Below, piece after piece: positions 1 to 7,611 of a DNA stretch of 64,000 bases. How positions within the stretch are numbered: the first letter of the stretch is position 1; each line of letters begins with the position of its first letter. Source of the stretch: Sagittula sp. P11 (GTDB lineage Bacteria; Pseudomonadota; Alphaproteobacteria; Rhodobacterales; Rhodobacteraceae); the NCBI RefSeq assembly GCF_002814095.1, contig NZ_CP021913.1, forward strand, positions 3,010,001 to 3,074,000, given 5' to 3'. Made by a program: the position numbers and the translations under genes. The notes below the pieces were generated by a model. That model had not been told where the DNA came from, searched no databases, and was given only the letters and a program-made list of their open reading frames with translations.

Positions 1-578
1 CGATTGATCTCTGCGAGGCGGCGGGCTTCGACGTGGTGCTGATCGAGACGGTCGGCGTCGGTCAGTCGGAGACCATGGTGGCCGAGATGTGCGACCTGTT
101 CCTTCTGCTGCTGGCGCCGGCGGGCGGCGACGAATTGCAGGGGGTGAAGCGCGGGATCATGGAGATGGCCGACATCCTGCTGGTCAACAAGGCGGATGGG
201 GAGCTGAAGCGGCAGGCGGTGCGGACCTGCGCCGATTATTCCGGGGCGCTGCGGTTGCTCAGGAAGCGGCCGCAGGACCCTCAGGGCTTCCCGAAGGCGA
301 TGACCGTCTCTGCCATCGAGCGGAACGGGCTGGACGCGGCCTGGTCCGAGATGACGGCGCTGGCGGACTGGCGGCGCGAGAACGGGCATTTCGACGCGCG
401 CCGGGCCGAACAGGCGCGTTTCTGGTTCGAGGCGGAGGTGCGCGACGGCCTGTTGGCCCGCCTGCGCGAACCCGGGCCGAAGCAGGCGATGGCGGAGCTT
501 GCGGCAGAGGTCGCGGCGGGGAACCTGTCGCCCGGCCTCGCCGCCCGGCAGATGCTGGAGGAGCACCTCGGCCAATGA
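1..578 (+). CDS. meaB: Methylmalonyl-CoA mutase-associated GTPase MeaB (C-terminal part, 5' end outside window)
   Basis: The reading frame is open from the first bases, so the gene begins before the window. The visible part carries the G3-type segment ETVGVGQSE and the guanine-specificity motif VNKADG, followed by the helical C-terminal dimerisation arm, as in the MeaB/ArgK G3E-family P-loop GTPases. These proteins protect and load methylmalonyl-CoA mutase with adenosylcobalamin in the propionyl-CoA and ethylmalonyl-CoA routes. The stop codon overlaps the ATG of the next gene (ATGA), which suggests translational coupling. Identity is secure from the motifs; the mutase gene itself is not visible. 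Confidence 0.9.
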   Translation, partial: IDLCEAAGFDVVLIETVGVGQSETMVAEMCDLFLLLLAPAGGDELQGVKRGIMEMADILLVNKADGELKRQAVRTCADYSGALRLLRKRPQDPQGFPKAMTVSAIERNGLDAAWSEMTALADWRRENGHFDARRAEQARFWFEAEVRDGLLARLREPGPKQAMAELAAEVAAGNLSPGLAARQMLEEHLGQ

Positions 579-1366
579 AGCCGCATCCGGTGTTCGACGG
601 GACCCGCCTGAAGGCGACGGTCTTTCGGCCCCGGAGGAAGAAGCTGTTCGTCAGTTTCCGCCAACGTGTCGGCGACCCGGGCAGCTTCGACACGCCGCGC
701 CCGGTGATGGGCTTCGTGACCCGCAGCTTCGCGCATGTGCACATCCAGTCCCGCGACAACGACTGGTTCATCAACGACGAGACGGAAGCGCTCGAGGCGG
801 CCCTCGCGCGCTTTGTCGGCCGCTACGACGAGGTGGTGGCGATGGGGTTTTCCATGGGCGGCTACGGTGCCCTCAGGTTTGCCCGCACGTTGAAGGTCGA
901 CCGGCTGCTGGCGATCTCTCCGCAGGTGTCGATCGACCCGGATGTGGTGCCCTTCGACCGCCGCTACCGGGCGGAGGCAGAGGGCTGGAACGGGGCGCTC
1001 GGTAATCTGGAGGGGCGCACGACGGAGGTGCGCGGCGCGGTGCTGGTCGATCCGTTCAAGAACAGGGACGTCGCACACGGGCGGATGATCTGCGCGCTCT
1101 TCCCGCAGCTGACGCTGGTCATGCTGCCCTGTGGCGGACATCCGGCGACCCGGGCGATCCGGCAGGGGGGGCGCTTCGACTGGCTGAAGACCATGCTGGC
1201 CGAGGGGCTTGCCGATCCGCGTGAAATCGGCAGGGTGCACCGCATGGTCCGGCGCCGGTCCGAAAGCTACTGGCGCAACCTCGCGCAGGTCGCTCGCTAC
1301 CGCGGTCGCGAGGGTCTGGCGCAACGGGCAGACGCCGAGGCAGAGGCCCTGACGGAGAGGGCTTGA
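575..1366 (+). CDS. Alpha/beta-hydrolase fold protein
   Basis: The product is 263 residues and starts at the ATG that overlaps the meaB stop. It has a nucleophile elbow GFSMGGYGA with Ser93, a likely acid near Asp159 (LVDPF) and a His in PCGGHPA (His189), in the correct order for a Ser-Asp-His alpha/beta hydrolase. No signal peptide is seen, so it is probably cytoplasmic. The substrate cannot be told from sequence. Coupling to meaB suggests co-expression but not necessarily a shared pathway. A long extension of this frame upstream of 575 is only the meaB shadow. Confidence 0.75.
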   Translation: MKPHPVFDGTRLKATVFRPRRKKLFVSFRQRVGDPGSFDTPRPVMGFVTRSFAHVHIQSRDNDWFINDETEALEAALARFVGRYDEVVAMGFSMGGYGALRFARTLKVDRLLAISPQVSIDPDVVPFDRRYRAEAEGWNGALGNLEGRTTEVRGAVLVDPFKNRDVAHGRMICALFPQLTLVMLPCGGHPATRAIRQGGRFDWLKTMLAEGLADPREIGRVHRMVRRRSESYWRNLAQVARYRGREGLAQRADAEAEALTERA

Positions 1367-1408
1367 CGACTCCGCTCCATATGCCTAGAAGCCGCAGAAC
1401 GAGATTCT

Positions 1409-1440
1409 GGGCGCCTTCCCTCAAACGGGCGGCGCCCTTT
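1409..1440 (+). terminator. Rho-independent-like terminator after the hydrolase gene
   Basis: GGGCGCC (1409-1415) pairs with GGCGCCC (1431-1437), followed by TTT. An inner CCC/GGG pairing extends the hairpin. It lies 43 bases after the hydrolase stop and upstream of rpmB. Confidence 0.55.
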
Positions 1441-1499
1441 GATATTGGCGCGGTATGGGGCTGACAAGGCTCTGGCCGACTGACAATGAGGACGAAACG

Positions 1500-1787
1500 A
1501 TGTCGCGTGTTTGCGAACTGACCGGTAAGGGCCCGATGGTTGGCAACAATGTCAGCCATGCCAACAACAAGACCAAGCGGCGCTACCTGCCGAACCTGAA
1601 CGACGTGACCCTGCAGTCGGAGACTCTGGGCCGCGGCGTCAAGCTGCGCATCTCCGCGCATGCTCTGCGTTCGGTCGACCACCGCGGTGGCCTGGACAAG
1701 TTCCTGGCCAAGGCGAAGGACACCGAGCTGTCCGACCGCGCCCTGAAGGTCAAGAAAGAGATCGCGAAGGCACAGGCAACCGCCTGA
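1500..1787 (+). CDS. rpmB: 50S ribosomal protein L28
   Basis: The protein is 95 residues, the usual size for alphaproteobacterial L28. It starts [20 protein letters not shown] and contains the family's [12 protein letters not shown] segment and [15 protein letters not shown]. It is a large-subunit ribosomal protein. The ATG at 1500 is chosen over an in-frame one at 1455 because the conserved N-terminus begins here. The gene stands alone between two hairpin terminators. Confidence 0.97.
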   Translation: MSRVCELTGKGPMVGNNVSHANNKTKRRYLPNLNDVTLQSETLGRGVKLRISAHALRSVDHRGGLDKFLAKAKDTELSDRALKVKKEIAKAQATA

Positions 1788-1809
1788 TTCCTTTGCAGGA
1801 CGATTGCGA

Positions 1810-1846
1810 CGGCCCCGGGTGGAGACATCCGGGGTCGTTTGCTTTT
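1810..1846 (+). terminator. rpmB terminator
   Basis: CGGCCCCGG (1810-1818) pairs with CCGGGGTCG (1829-1837), including one G-T pair, and is followed by TTTGCTTTT. This is a canonical intrinsic terminator directly downstream of rpmB. Confidence 0.8.
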
Positions 1847-1886
1847 GTCGCATGACGCGCCTGAACCGCCCGGCTATAAGGCGCGC

Positions 1887-2246
1887 ATGACACGGATGAT
1901 GTCCCTGACCCGCGGGCTTCTGGCCCCCCTGCTGATCGTGGTGCTGGCGATGACCGGCTTCGCGGCCGGTGTGGCGCGTGGTCAGGCGACGCCTGTGGGT
2001 CTCGTGGAGATCTGCCGCGGCCTGACCGTGGTCAAGGTCGCCGTGGACGCCGACGGGCACGCGGTGGGGCATGTGCACCTCTGCGACGACGGCATGATGG
2101 CGCTGTTCGCCTCGGTCGGTCTCGCCGGGGCGGAGGACGGTGTGTCGTTCGTCTGGCAGGCCGTTGCAGGCGATGTTCGGGACACCGCCCTGACCAGCGC
2201 CGACAGGCCGTCCGCAACCGCGCGGGGGCCGCCGCTTTCCCTTTGA
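1887..2246 (+). CDS. Small exported protein of unknown function, upstream of copper chaperone
   Basis: The product is about 119 residues from the ATG at 1887; an upstream in-frame ATG at 1839 falls in the rpmB terminator and is disfavoured. The N-terminus (residues 5-30) is a hydrophobic signal peptide or membrane anchor ending near GVARGQA. The mature part has a His-rich segment GHAVGHVHLCDDG and two Cys residues, which could bind metal. I recognise it only as resembling the short DUF2946-like proteins that often sit beside periplasmic copper proteins. It ends 36 bases before the PCu(A)C gene, so the two are probably one operon for copper handling. Confidence 0.55.
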   Translation: MTRMMSLTRGLLAPLLIVVLAMTGFAAGVARGQATPVGLVEICRGLTVVKVAVDADGHAVGHVHLCDDGMMALFASVGLAGAEDGVSFVWQAVAGDVRDTALTSADRPSATARGPPLSL

Positions 2247-2282
2247 TTTCAAGTCTGAACATCAAATGGAAAGGTACTGAAA

Positions 2283-2753
2283 ATGATGAAATCCGTTCTG
2301 GCAGGCGCGGTTGCGCTGATCCTTGCCACCCCAGTCTTCGCCGATATCGAGGTCGTGGACGCCTATGCCCGCGCCGCGAGCCCCACGGCCAAGGCCGGGG
2401 CCGCCTTCATGGTGATCCGCAACACCGGGTCCGAGGGCGACCGCCTGATCGCTGCCGCCTCCGACATCGCGGCGCGGGTCGAGTTGCACACCCACAAGGA
2501 CATGGGCGAGGGCGTCATGAAGATGATGCACGTCGAAGAGGGCTTTGCCGTGCCCGCCGGTGACATGCACGCGCTGGCCCGCGGGGGCGATCACGTGATG
2601 TTCATGGGTCTGACCCGCCCGATGGCGCAGGGCGACACGGTGACCGTCACGCTGACCTTCGAGAAGGCCGGCGAGGTGGTCGTGGACATCCCGGTCGATC
2701 TGGAGCGCGAGGACATGGGCGGCCACGGGGCCGGTATGTCCATGGGAAACTGA
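2283..2753 (+). CDS. Periplasmic copper chaperone PCu(A)C
   Basis: The protein is 156 residues with a cleavable signal peptide (residues 1-20, ending PVFA-D). The mature cupredoxin-like domain carries the family's spaced His/Met ligands: the H in ELHTH, the Met run GVMKMMHVEEG, then H in ARGGDH and M in VMFMGL. PCu(A)C proteins deliver Cu(I) to the CuA site of cytochrome c oxidase in the periplasm. The C-terminal tail (GGHGAGMSMGN) adds extra His and Met. A strong upstream purine run precedes the double ATG (2283/2286). Confidence 0.9.
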   Translation: MMKSVLAGAVALILATPVFADIEVVDAYARAASPTAKAGAAFMVIRNTGSEGDRLIAAASDIAARVELHTHKDMGEGVMKMMHVEEGFAVPAGDMHALARGGDHVMFMGLTRPMAQGDTVTVTLTFEKAGEVVVDIPVDLEREDMGGHGAGMSMGN

Positions 2754-2761
2754 GAAGGTTC

Positions 2762-2781
2762 GGCGGCGCTTCGGCGCCGCC
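2762..2781. terminator. GC-rich hairpin between convergent genes
   Basis: GGCGGCGC (2762-2769) and GCGCCGCC (2774-2781) form a perfect 8-bp stem with a TTCG tetraloop, just after the PCu(A)C stop and before the convergent cobB stop. No T tract follows, so it may be a transcript-end stabiliser or a bidirectional barrier. Confidence 0.45.
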
Positions 2782-2789
2782 CGCCCCGT

Positions 2790-3482
2790 TCACCTGCCGA
2801 TAAGCTCTTCGACCCAGGCTGGAATGGTCCGGGTCGCCGGACCGAGACGCCGCTGGTGAAAGACGTTTGACGTGGGTTCGAGGTTCAGCTCGATGCACTC
2901 CGCCCCGTATTCCGACGCCAGCTGCGAAAATCCCGCAGCGGGATAGACCTGTCCCGACGTGCCGATGGAGGCGAAGATGTTAGCCGTTTCAAGGTGTTCC
3001 GCGATCTCGTCCATGTGGTACGGCATCTCGCCGAACCAGACGACGTCGGGGCGGGCGCTGCGGGCCCCGCAGGCGGGGCAGGCGGTGTCCCGGTCGATCG
3101 TGTCGGGGGCGGTCCAGCGGTGATCGCAGCGGTGGCACAGCGCCGAATCGAGCGCGCCGTGCATGTGGATCACCCGGGCGCCCGCCTTCTCGTGCAGGCC
3201 GTCGACGTTCTGCGTGACGATGACGACCTCTCCGCCGTAGTCCCGCTGCAACCGCGCCAGCGCGTCGTGGGCAGCGTTGTGGTGGGCGGTGCGGGACTGG
3301 GCGCGGCGGGCGTTGTAGAAGGCCTGCACAAGATCCGGGTTGCGGGCGAAGGCCTCGGGGGTGGCGACGTCCTCGATCCGGTGCTGCGACCAGAGGCCGC
3401 CTTCGTCACGGAAGGTGGCGAGGCCGCTTTCCGCGGACAGGCCCGCGCCGGTGAGGATCACGATTTTCCCGTTCTGTGTCAT
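2790..3482 (-). CDS. cobB: NAD-dependent protein deacylase, sirtuin (CobB)
   Basis: The product is 230 residues starting MTQNGKIVIL, the normal length for bacterial CobB. Visible motifs: NAD-binding GAGLSAESGLATFR (12-25), QNVDGLH, catalytic His108 in HMHG, and a Zn ribbon with Cys116, Cys119, Cys135 and Cys138. A Tyr56-x-x-Arg59 pair lies in the acyl pocket region. In class III sirtuins that pair selects succinyl- and other acidic acyl-lysines, so desuccinylase as well as deacetylase activity is inferred. It is divergent from the phosphatase gene at 3522 with a 39-base gap. An upstream start at 3686 would overlap that gene and is rejected. Confidence 0.92.
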   Translation of the reverse strand: MTQNGKIVILTGAGLSAESGLATFRDEGGLWSQHRIEDVATPEAFARNPDLVQAFYNARRAQSRTAHHNAAHDALARLQRDYGGEVVIVTQNVDGLHEKAGARVIHMHGALDSALCHRCDHRWTAPDTIDRDTACPACGARSARPDVVWFGEMPYHMDEIAEHLETANIFASIGTSGQVYPAAGFSQLASEYGAECIELNLEPTSNVFHQRRLGPATRTIPAWVEELIGR

Positions 3483-3521
3483 GGACTTGTCCGTGGGGAT
3501 TTCGCGCGGCATAGTCGCCGC

Positions 3522-3977
3522 ATGACCCAGCGTATCCTCTTCGTCTGTCTTGGCAACATCTGCCGGTCCCCCTCTGCCGAGGGGGTGCTGAGGGTTAAGG
3601 CCGCCCAGAGGGGCATTAACCTCGATCTCGACAGTGCGGGGACGGGCGACTGGCACGCCGGAGAGCCGCCCTATGGACCGATGCAAAACGCAGCCAAGGC
3701 AAGGGGTTACGACCTCTCCGGGTTGCGGGCGCGGGTGGTCCGGGTGGAGGACTTCACCGACTTCGACCTGATCGTCGCCATGGATGCGGACAACATGGCC
3801 AATCTGCGGCGGATGCGGCCGGAGGGGGGCGCGGAGGTGAAGCTCTTCACCGACTTCGCGCCCGAAGGCTCCGGCTGGACCGAGGTGCCGGACCCCTATT
3901 ACACCCGCGACTTCGACGGCGCGCTGGACCTGGTTGAGGCCTGCGCGGACGGCCTTCTGGACGCGCTAAGCCGTTGA
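3522..3977 (+). CDS. Low-molecular-weight protein-tyrosine phosphatase
   Basis: The protein is 151 residues, typical for the LMW-PTP/arsenate reductase fold. The phosphate-binding loop CX5R is CLGNICR (Cys9 to Arg15) followed by SPSAEG, and the general acid motif DPYY is at 124-127. Both catalytic elements are intact, which favours phosphatase over the ArsC branch. No exopolysaccharide or tyrosine-kinase gene is nearby, so the substrate is unknown. The frame extends further upstream but that part is antisense to cobB. Confidence 0.9.
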   Translation: MTQRILFVCLGNICRSPSAEGVLRVKAAQRGINLDLDSAGTGDWHAGEPPYGPMQNAAKARGYDLSGLRARVVRVEDFTDFDLIVAMDADNMANLRRMRPEGGAEVKLFTDFAPEGSGWTEVPDPYYTRDFDGALDLVEACADGLLDALSR

Positions 3978-3978
3978 G

Positions 3979-4173
3979 TTACGTGGGCTTTGCCGGGCCG
4001 TAGAGCGCCTTGGCCACGAACCACGAGATCGGCAGCGAGACCACGAAACCGATGGCCGCGGCGATGACGATGGGGGTGAGGGTGTCGTAGCCCGCGACGA
4101 GGGCCGCGATGATGAGGCTGCCGGCCACCGAGGTGGAGATCAGCGAGTAGAGGATGCTGGCGAGGCGGAACAT
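3979..4173 (-). CDS. Small two-helix membrane protein
   Basis: The product is 64 residues with two predicted transmembrane helices (about 6-26 and 33-55) and a short C-terminal tail. A purine-rich ribosome binding site (AGGAGGT in the transcript, about 4176-4182) precedes the ATG. Very similar short proteins in Rhodobacteraceae are often labelled CTP synthetase in databases, but nothing of that large enzyme is present here. It converges with the phosphatase gene, almost touching it. Function is unknown. Confidence 0.7.
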   Translation of the reverse strand: MFRLASILYSLISTSVAGSLIIAALVAGYDTLTPIVIAAAIGFVVSLPISWFVAKALYGPAKPT

Positions 4174-4270
4174 TCAGACCTCCTGAAATCGGGTTAATCC
4201 TACCACATCTCGTATATTCCGGTTTTCTCATCTGTGCGTTGACCTGCGTCAAACCGGGGGCGCCCGGTGG

Positions 4271-4355
4271 CTTAACCCTTCGCCGTTTACCATTCCTTAT
4301 GGTGAGTCCCGGCCGGTTCGGGGGGCCTTTCCGGCCGGTTCTTAACCCTTGGCCG
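4271..4355 (+). repeat. Direct repeat CTTAACCCTT-S-GCCG upstream of the Phd-like gene
   Basis: CTTAACCCTT followed by CGCCG (4271-4285) and by GGCCG (4341-4355) are two direct copies 70 bp apart, both preceded by CCGGTK. They lie in the 232-base gap before the Phd-like gene and could be autoregulatory operators, since Phd-type proteins bind repeated sites in their own promoters. The assignment is inference. Confidence 0.35.
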
Positions 4356-4405
4356 AAAACCGGGGCAGGGTGCCCCGGATGTGGCATCGGAGAATCGGAG
4401 GGCGC

Positions 4406-4786
4406 ATGCACGTCGAGATCAGGGCAATGAGCATCACGGAGTTCCGCGAGAACGTCGCCGCGCAACTGCGCTACGTCGAACAGACGGGCGGGCAGCTCTG
4501 GCTGCAACGCCGCGGCCGCGTCGGTTGCGCCGTGGTTCCGTTCTACCAGGTGAAGGTGCTGGACACGCTGCTGGGCGCCTCGGTGGAGGAGAAGGCGGAC
4601 GGGTTGAACCGCGAATACGAGGCCCACGCGGCGGCAAAGCGCATACAGGCCGCAGAGGACCGCGCCCGTCTGGAACGCGGCCTTGGCGCCGGCGGCGCGG
4701 TGCGCACACGGATGCTGCGGGCGCTGCTGGAGGAGGGGTTCGATCCGTGGGAGAGCGATGGGGTCAGGAGGGGGACTTGGCGGTAG
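4406..4786 (+). CDS. Phd/YefM-type antitoxin-like protein, no partner toxin visible
   Basis: The product is 126 residues. The N-terminal 50 residues (MSITEFRENVAAQLRYVEQT then LWLQRRGRVGCAVVPF) match the Phd/YefM pattern of a short DNA-binding alpha/beta unit where a helix is followed by a strand ending in VV. The remaining 70 residues are charged and helical (RARLERGLGAGGAVRTRM). The start at 4406 is supported by CGGAG just upstream. Family members repress their own operon and neutralise a toxin. No PIN, Doc or RelE gene follows; downstream lies a 14-G tract and a transposase. It may be an orphan regulator. Confidence 0.55.
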   Translation: MHVEIRAMSITEFRENVAAQLRYVEQTGGQLWLQRRGRVGCAVVPFYQVKVLDTLLGASVEEKADGLNREYEAHAAAKRIQAAEDRARLERGLGAGGAVRTRMLRALLEEGFDPWESDGVRRGTWR

Positions 4787-4788
4787 GT

Positions 4789-4802
4789 GGGGGGGGGGGG
4801 GG
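4789..4802. repeat. 14-base poly-G tract
   Basis: An uninterrupted run of fourteen G residues begins two bases after the stop codon of the Phd-like gene and is followed by GC and a further G-rich stretch. It lies outside any coding frame I can support. Long homopolymeric G tracts are prone to replication slippage. Confidence 0.9.
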
Positions 4803-4853
4803 CGCCCGGGGGGCAGTCCATCCGAAAGACGGGCGAAGCCCCGGGGGAGCATT

Positions 4854-4876
4854 GGTGCGTGAATCACGCACCCTAC
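4854..4876 (+). repeat. REP-like palindrome, copy 1
   Basis: GGTGCGTGAATCACGCACC (4854-4872) is a perfect 9-bp inverted repeat around one base, followed by CTAC. It sits 45 bases upstream of the RAYT start and has the same orientation as copy 3. Confidence 0.85.
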
Positions 4877-4917
4877 GACGTTGACTGATCGTTAACAATG
4901 ATCGGGGAGGGTGCTGC

Positions 4918-5409
4918 ATGTCCCGATACATTCGACCCAATGTCACAGGCGCGACCGTGTTCTTTACCGTGACGCTGGCAGAGCGCGGAGATGACCTGTT
5001 GGTGCGCGAGGTAGATCGGTTGCGAGAGGCGGTGCGGCAAACGAAGCAGGATCATCTTTTTGGGATCGAGGCGTGGGTGATGTTGCCGGACCACATTCAT
5101 TGCATCTGGCAGTTGCCTGCCGGGGATCGCGATTACGGAATGCGGTGGCGATTGATCAAGGCCCGGTTTTCTCACGGTCTGCCTGAGGGCCAACGGCGCG
5201 CCAGCCATGTAGCGCGCGGTGAACGCGGGATTTGGCAAAGACGGTTTTGGGAGCACCACGTTCGCGACGATGCGGAGCTTGCGCGATTGATCCGGTATTG
5301 TTGGATCAACCCGGTGAAACACGGCTTGGTGACACGTCCCGAGGATTGGCCGTTCTCGTCGGTGCATCGGGACGCGCGTTTCACGCCGGGCGCGATTGCT
5401 ATGATGTAG
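4918..5409 (+). CDS. REP-associated tyrosine transposase (RAYT, Y1_Tnp family)
   Basis: The protein is 163 residues. It has the Y1/HUH single-strand transposase layout: the metal-binding HUH segment MLPDHIHCIW (residues 58-67) and a later helix LIRYCWINPVKHGLV with the probable catalytic Tyr. The C-terminus WPFSSVHRD is typical of RAYTs. RAYTs cut and join single-stranded REP palindromes. The gene is bracketed by three copies of one such palindrome, and its TAG stop is the first part of copy 2 (GTAGGGTGCG), so gene and repeat form one unit. Base composition is lower in GC than its neighbours. Confidence 0.9.
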   Translation: MSRYIRPNVTGATVFFTVTLAERGDDLLVREVDRLREAVRQTKQDHLFGIEAWVMLPDHIHCIWQLPAGDRDYGMRWRLIKARFSHGLPEGQRRASHVARGERGIWQRRFWEHHVRDDAELARLIRYCWINPVKHGLVTRPEDWPFSSVHRDARFTPGAIAMM

Positions 5410-5428
5410 GGTGCGTGATTCACGCACC
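5406..5428 (-). repeat. REP-like palindrome, copy 2 (inverted, overlaps the RAYT stop codon)
   Basis: GTAG plus GGTGCGTGATTCACGCACC (5410-5428) is the reverse complement of copies 1 and 3. The RAYT stop codon TAG is at 5407-5409, inside this repeat. With copy 3 it forms a convergent pair with a 25-base spacer, like a BIME. Confidence 0.85.
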
Positions 5429-5453
5429 ATTCACCAGCCTATCCGGACAACCC

Positions 5454-5476
5454 GGTGCGTGAATCACGCACCCTAC
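5454..5476 (+). repeat. REP-like palindrome, copy 3
   Basis: GGTGCGTGAATCACGCACC (5454-5472) followed by CTAC is identical to copy 1 and ends 15 bases before the lepA stop codon on the other strand. Confidence 0.85.
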
Positions 5477-5491
5477 GGGGGATGGACAGCC

Positions 5492-7297
5492 TCAGCTGTC
5501 CATCTTGAGTGCGGAAATAAACGCTTCCTGCGGGATCTCGACCTTGCCGAACTGGCGCATCTTCTTCTTGCCGGCCTTCTGCTTTTCAAGAAGTTTCTTC
5601 TTCCGGGTGGCGTCGCCGCCGTAGCACTTGGCGGTCACGTCCTTGCGGAGGGCAGAGAGAGTCTCGCGCGCGATGACCTTGCCGCCGATGGCCGCCTGGA
5701 TCGGGATCTTGAACATGTGGCGCGGGATCAGGTCCTTGAGCTTTTCGCACATGGCGCGGCCGCGCATCTCGGCCCGGTCGCGGTGGACCATCATCGACAA
5801 CGCATCGACCGGCTCGTCGTTGACGAGGATCTGCATCTTGACGAGGTTGTCCTCGCGGTAGCCCACGAGCTGGTAGTCAAAGGAGGCGTAGCCCTTGGTC
5901 ACCGATTTCAGCCGGTCGTAGAAGTCGAAGACGACCTCGTTCAGGGGCAGGTCGTAGACCACCATGGCGCGCTGCCCGGCGTAGGTCAGGTCGAGCTGGA
6001 TGCCGCGGCGGTCCTGGCAGAGCTTCAGCACGTCGCCCAGATAGTCGTCGGGCACGAGGATGGTCGCCTTGATGCGCGGCTCCTCGATGTGGTCGACCTT
6101 TGTCATGTCGGGCATGTCGGCGGGGTTGTGGAGGTCGACCTTCTCCCCGTCCTTCATGTAGAGGTGGTAGATCACGCTGGGCGCGGTGGTGATCAGGTCG
6201 ATGTCGTACTCGCGTTCGAGCCGGTCGCGGATCACCTCGAGGTGCAGGAGCCCGAGGAAGCCGCAGCGGAAGCCGAAGCCGAGGGCGGCGGAGGTCTCCA
6301 TCTCGTAGGTGAAGGAGGCGTCGTTGAGGGCCAGCTTCTCGATCGCGTCGCGCATGTCCTCGAAGTCGTTGGCGTCCACGGGGAAGAGGCCGCAGAAGAC
6401 CACGGGGATCGACGGCTTGAAGCCGGGCAGCGGGGTCTCCGCGCCCTTCTTCTCGGTGGTGATGGTGTCGCCGACGCGGGTGTCGCGGACCTGCTTGATC
6501 GAGCCGGTGAAGAAGCCGATCTCGCCGGGGCCCAGTTCCTTGACGTCCTGCATGGCGGGGCGGAAGACGCCCAGCTTGTCGACGCCGTAGCGGCCGCCGG
6601 TCTTCATCATGCGGATGTTGTCGCCCTTGCGGATCGTGCCCTCCATCACGCGGATCAGCACGACGACGCCGAGGTAGGGATCGTACCAGGAGTCGATCAG
6701 CATGGCCTTCAGCGGCGCGTCGGGGTCCTTTTCCGGCGGGGCGGGCAGGCGGGTGACGATGGCCTCCAGCACCTCGGGGATGCCGACGCCGGTCTTGGCG
6801 GAGATCAGGCAGGCGTTCGAGGCGTCGATGCCGATCACGTCCTCGATCTGCTCGGCCACGCGGGCGGGTTCGGCGGCGGGCAGGTCGACCTTGTTCAGGA
6901 CCGGGACGATCTCGTGATCCGCCTCGATGGCGGTGTAGACGTTGGCGAGCGTCTGCGCCTCGACCCCCTGGGAGGCGTCGACCACCAGCAGCGAGCCTTC
7001 GCAGGCGCGCATCGAACGGCTGACCTCGTAGGCAAAGTCCACGTGTCCGGGCGTGTCGATCAGGTTCAGCACGTAGGTGTTGCCGTCCTTCGCCGGATAG
7101 TCGATGCGGACGGTGTTCGCCTTGATGGTGATGCCGCGCTCGCGCTCGATGTCCATCGCGTCGAGCATCTGCTCCTTCATGTCCCGCTCGGCCACGGTGC
7201 CGGTAAGCTGGATCAGCCGGTCGGCCAGGGTGGATTTCCCGTGGTCGATATGGGCGACGATGGAGAAGTTGCGGATCAGGTTCTGGGGGGTGCTCAT
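5492..7297 (-). CDS. lepA: Elongation factor 4 (LepA), back-translocating ribosomal GTPase
   Basis: The protein is 601 residues starting [20 protein letters not shown]. It has the G1 box AHIDHGKST, the G2 segment RGITI, G3 DTPGHVDF and G4 NKVD of translational GTPases, then the EF-G-like domains and the LepA C-terminal domain ending [11 protein letters not shown]. It acts on the ribosome to remobilise stalled or mis-translocated complexes. The frame stays open upstream to 7633 but family alignment places the start at 7297. The very long opposite-strand frame across this gene is a GC-bias shadow. Confidence 0.97.
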   Translation of the reverse strand: MSTPQNLIRNFSIVAHIDHGKSTLADRLIQLTGTVAERDMKEQMLDAMDIERERGITIKANTVRIDYPAKDGNTYVLNLIDTPGHVDFAYEVSRSMRACEGSLLVVDASQGVEAQTLANVYTAIEADHEIVPVLNKVDLPAAEPARVAEQIEDVIGIDASNACLISAKTGVGIPEVLEAIVTRLPAPPEKDPDAPLKAMLIDSWYDPYLGVVVLIRVMEGTIRKGDNIRMMKTGGRYGVDKLGVFRPAMQDVKELGPGEIGFFTGSIKQVRDTRVGDTITTEKKGAETPLPGFKPSIPVVFCGLFPVDANDFEDMRDAIEKLALNDASFTYEMETSAALGFGFRCGFLGLLHLEVIRDRLEREYDIDLITTAPSVIYHLYMKDGEKVDLHNPADMPDMTKVDHIEEPRIKATILVPDDYLGDVLKLCQDRRGIQLDLTYAGQRAMVVYDLPLNEVVFDFYDRLKSVTKGYASFDYQLVGYREDNLVKMQILVNDEPVDALSMMVHRDRAEMRGRAMCEKLKDLIPRHMFKIPIQAAIGGKVIARETLSALRKDVTAKCYGGDATRKKKLLEKQKAGKKKMRQFGKVEIPQEAFISALKMDS

Positions 7298-7611
7298 GCG
7301 GGCGCTCGAGTCCTTCGGGGAAGGGCTTGGGTTTGATGGGTGCATATGGCTTGGAAAGGGGGGAATGGCAAGGGTTGTGCGCAGGACGGCGTAAGGCAGC
7401 CCCGATGGCGTCCTGCCGAGACGTACTGCCGGGAGCGACTGTTGGAGCAGAGCATTCGCAAGAAGTCCGTGCTTGCTGCTTGAATTGGCGCCCACTGGCT
7501 TCCAGCCTAGCAACTCGACCCTACGATAACTCCGGAAAAGTTCCCGCGACGCTTGCAAGAGTACCTCGATGACCGCTACAGAGAGTAGTGTACACGCACG
7601 CGAGCTACTAG
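7298..7611. other. 314-base intergenic region between lepA and the restriction gene
   Basis: No gene is recognised. It contains an inverted repeat, GCAGGACG (7381-7388) and CGTCCTGC (7409-7416), spaced by 20 bases. Composition shifts here from the GC-rich lepA side to the AT-richer restriction-modification pair, so the left junction of the acquired segment probably lies within it. The upstream regions of lepA and of the restriction gene must both be here. Confidence 0.5.

Noticed and set aside
281-1324. 347-residue minus-strand frame opposite meaB and the hydrolase
   Set aside because: Antisense shadow; no motif, no RBS, and the plus-strand genes are clear.
3979-4173. CTP synthetase label for the 64-residue protein
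   Set aside because: The short two-helix protein has none of the synthetase or glutaminase motifs. The label seen for such proteins looks like an annotation error.
5411-7336. 641-residue open frame on the plus strand across lepA
   Set aside because: It is antisense to the well-supported LepA, with a composition dominated by Val, Asp, His and Leu as expected from the complementary strand of a GC-rich gene. No domain is recognisable.
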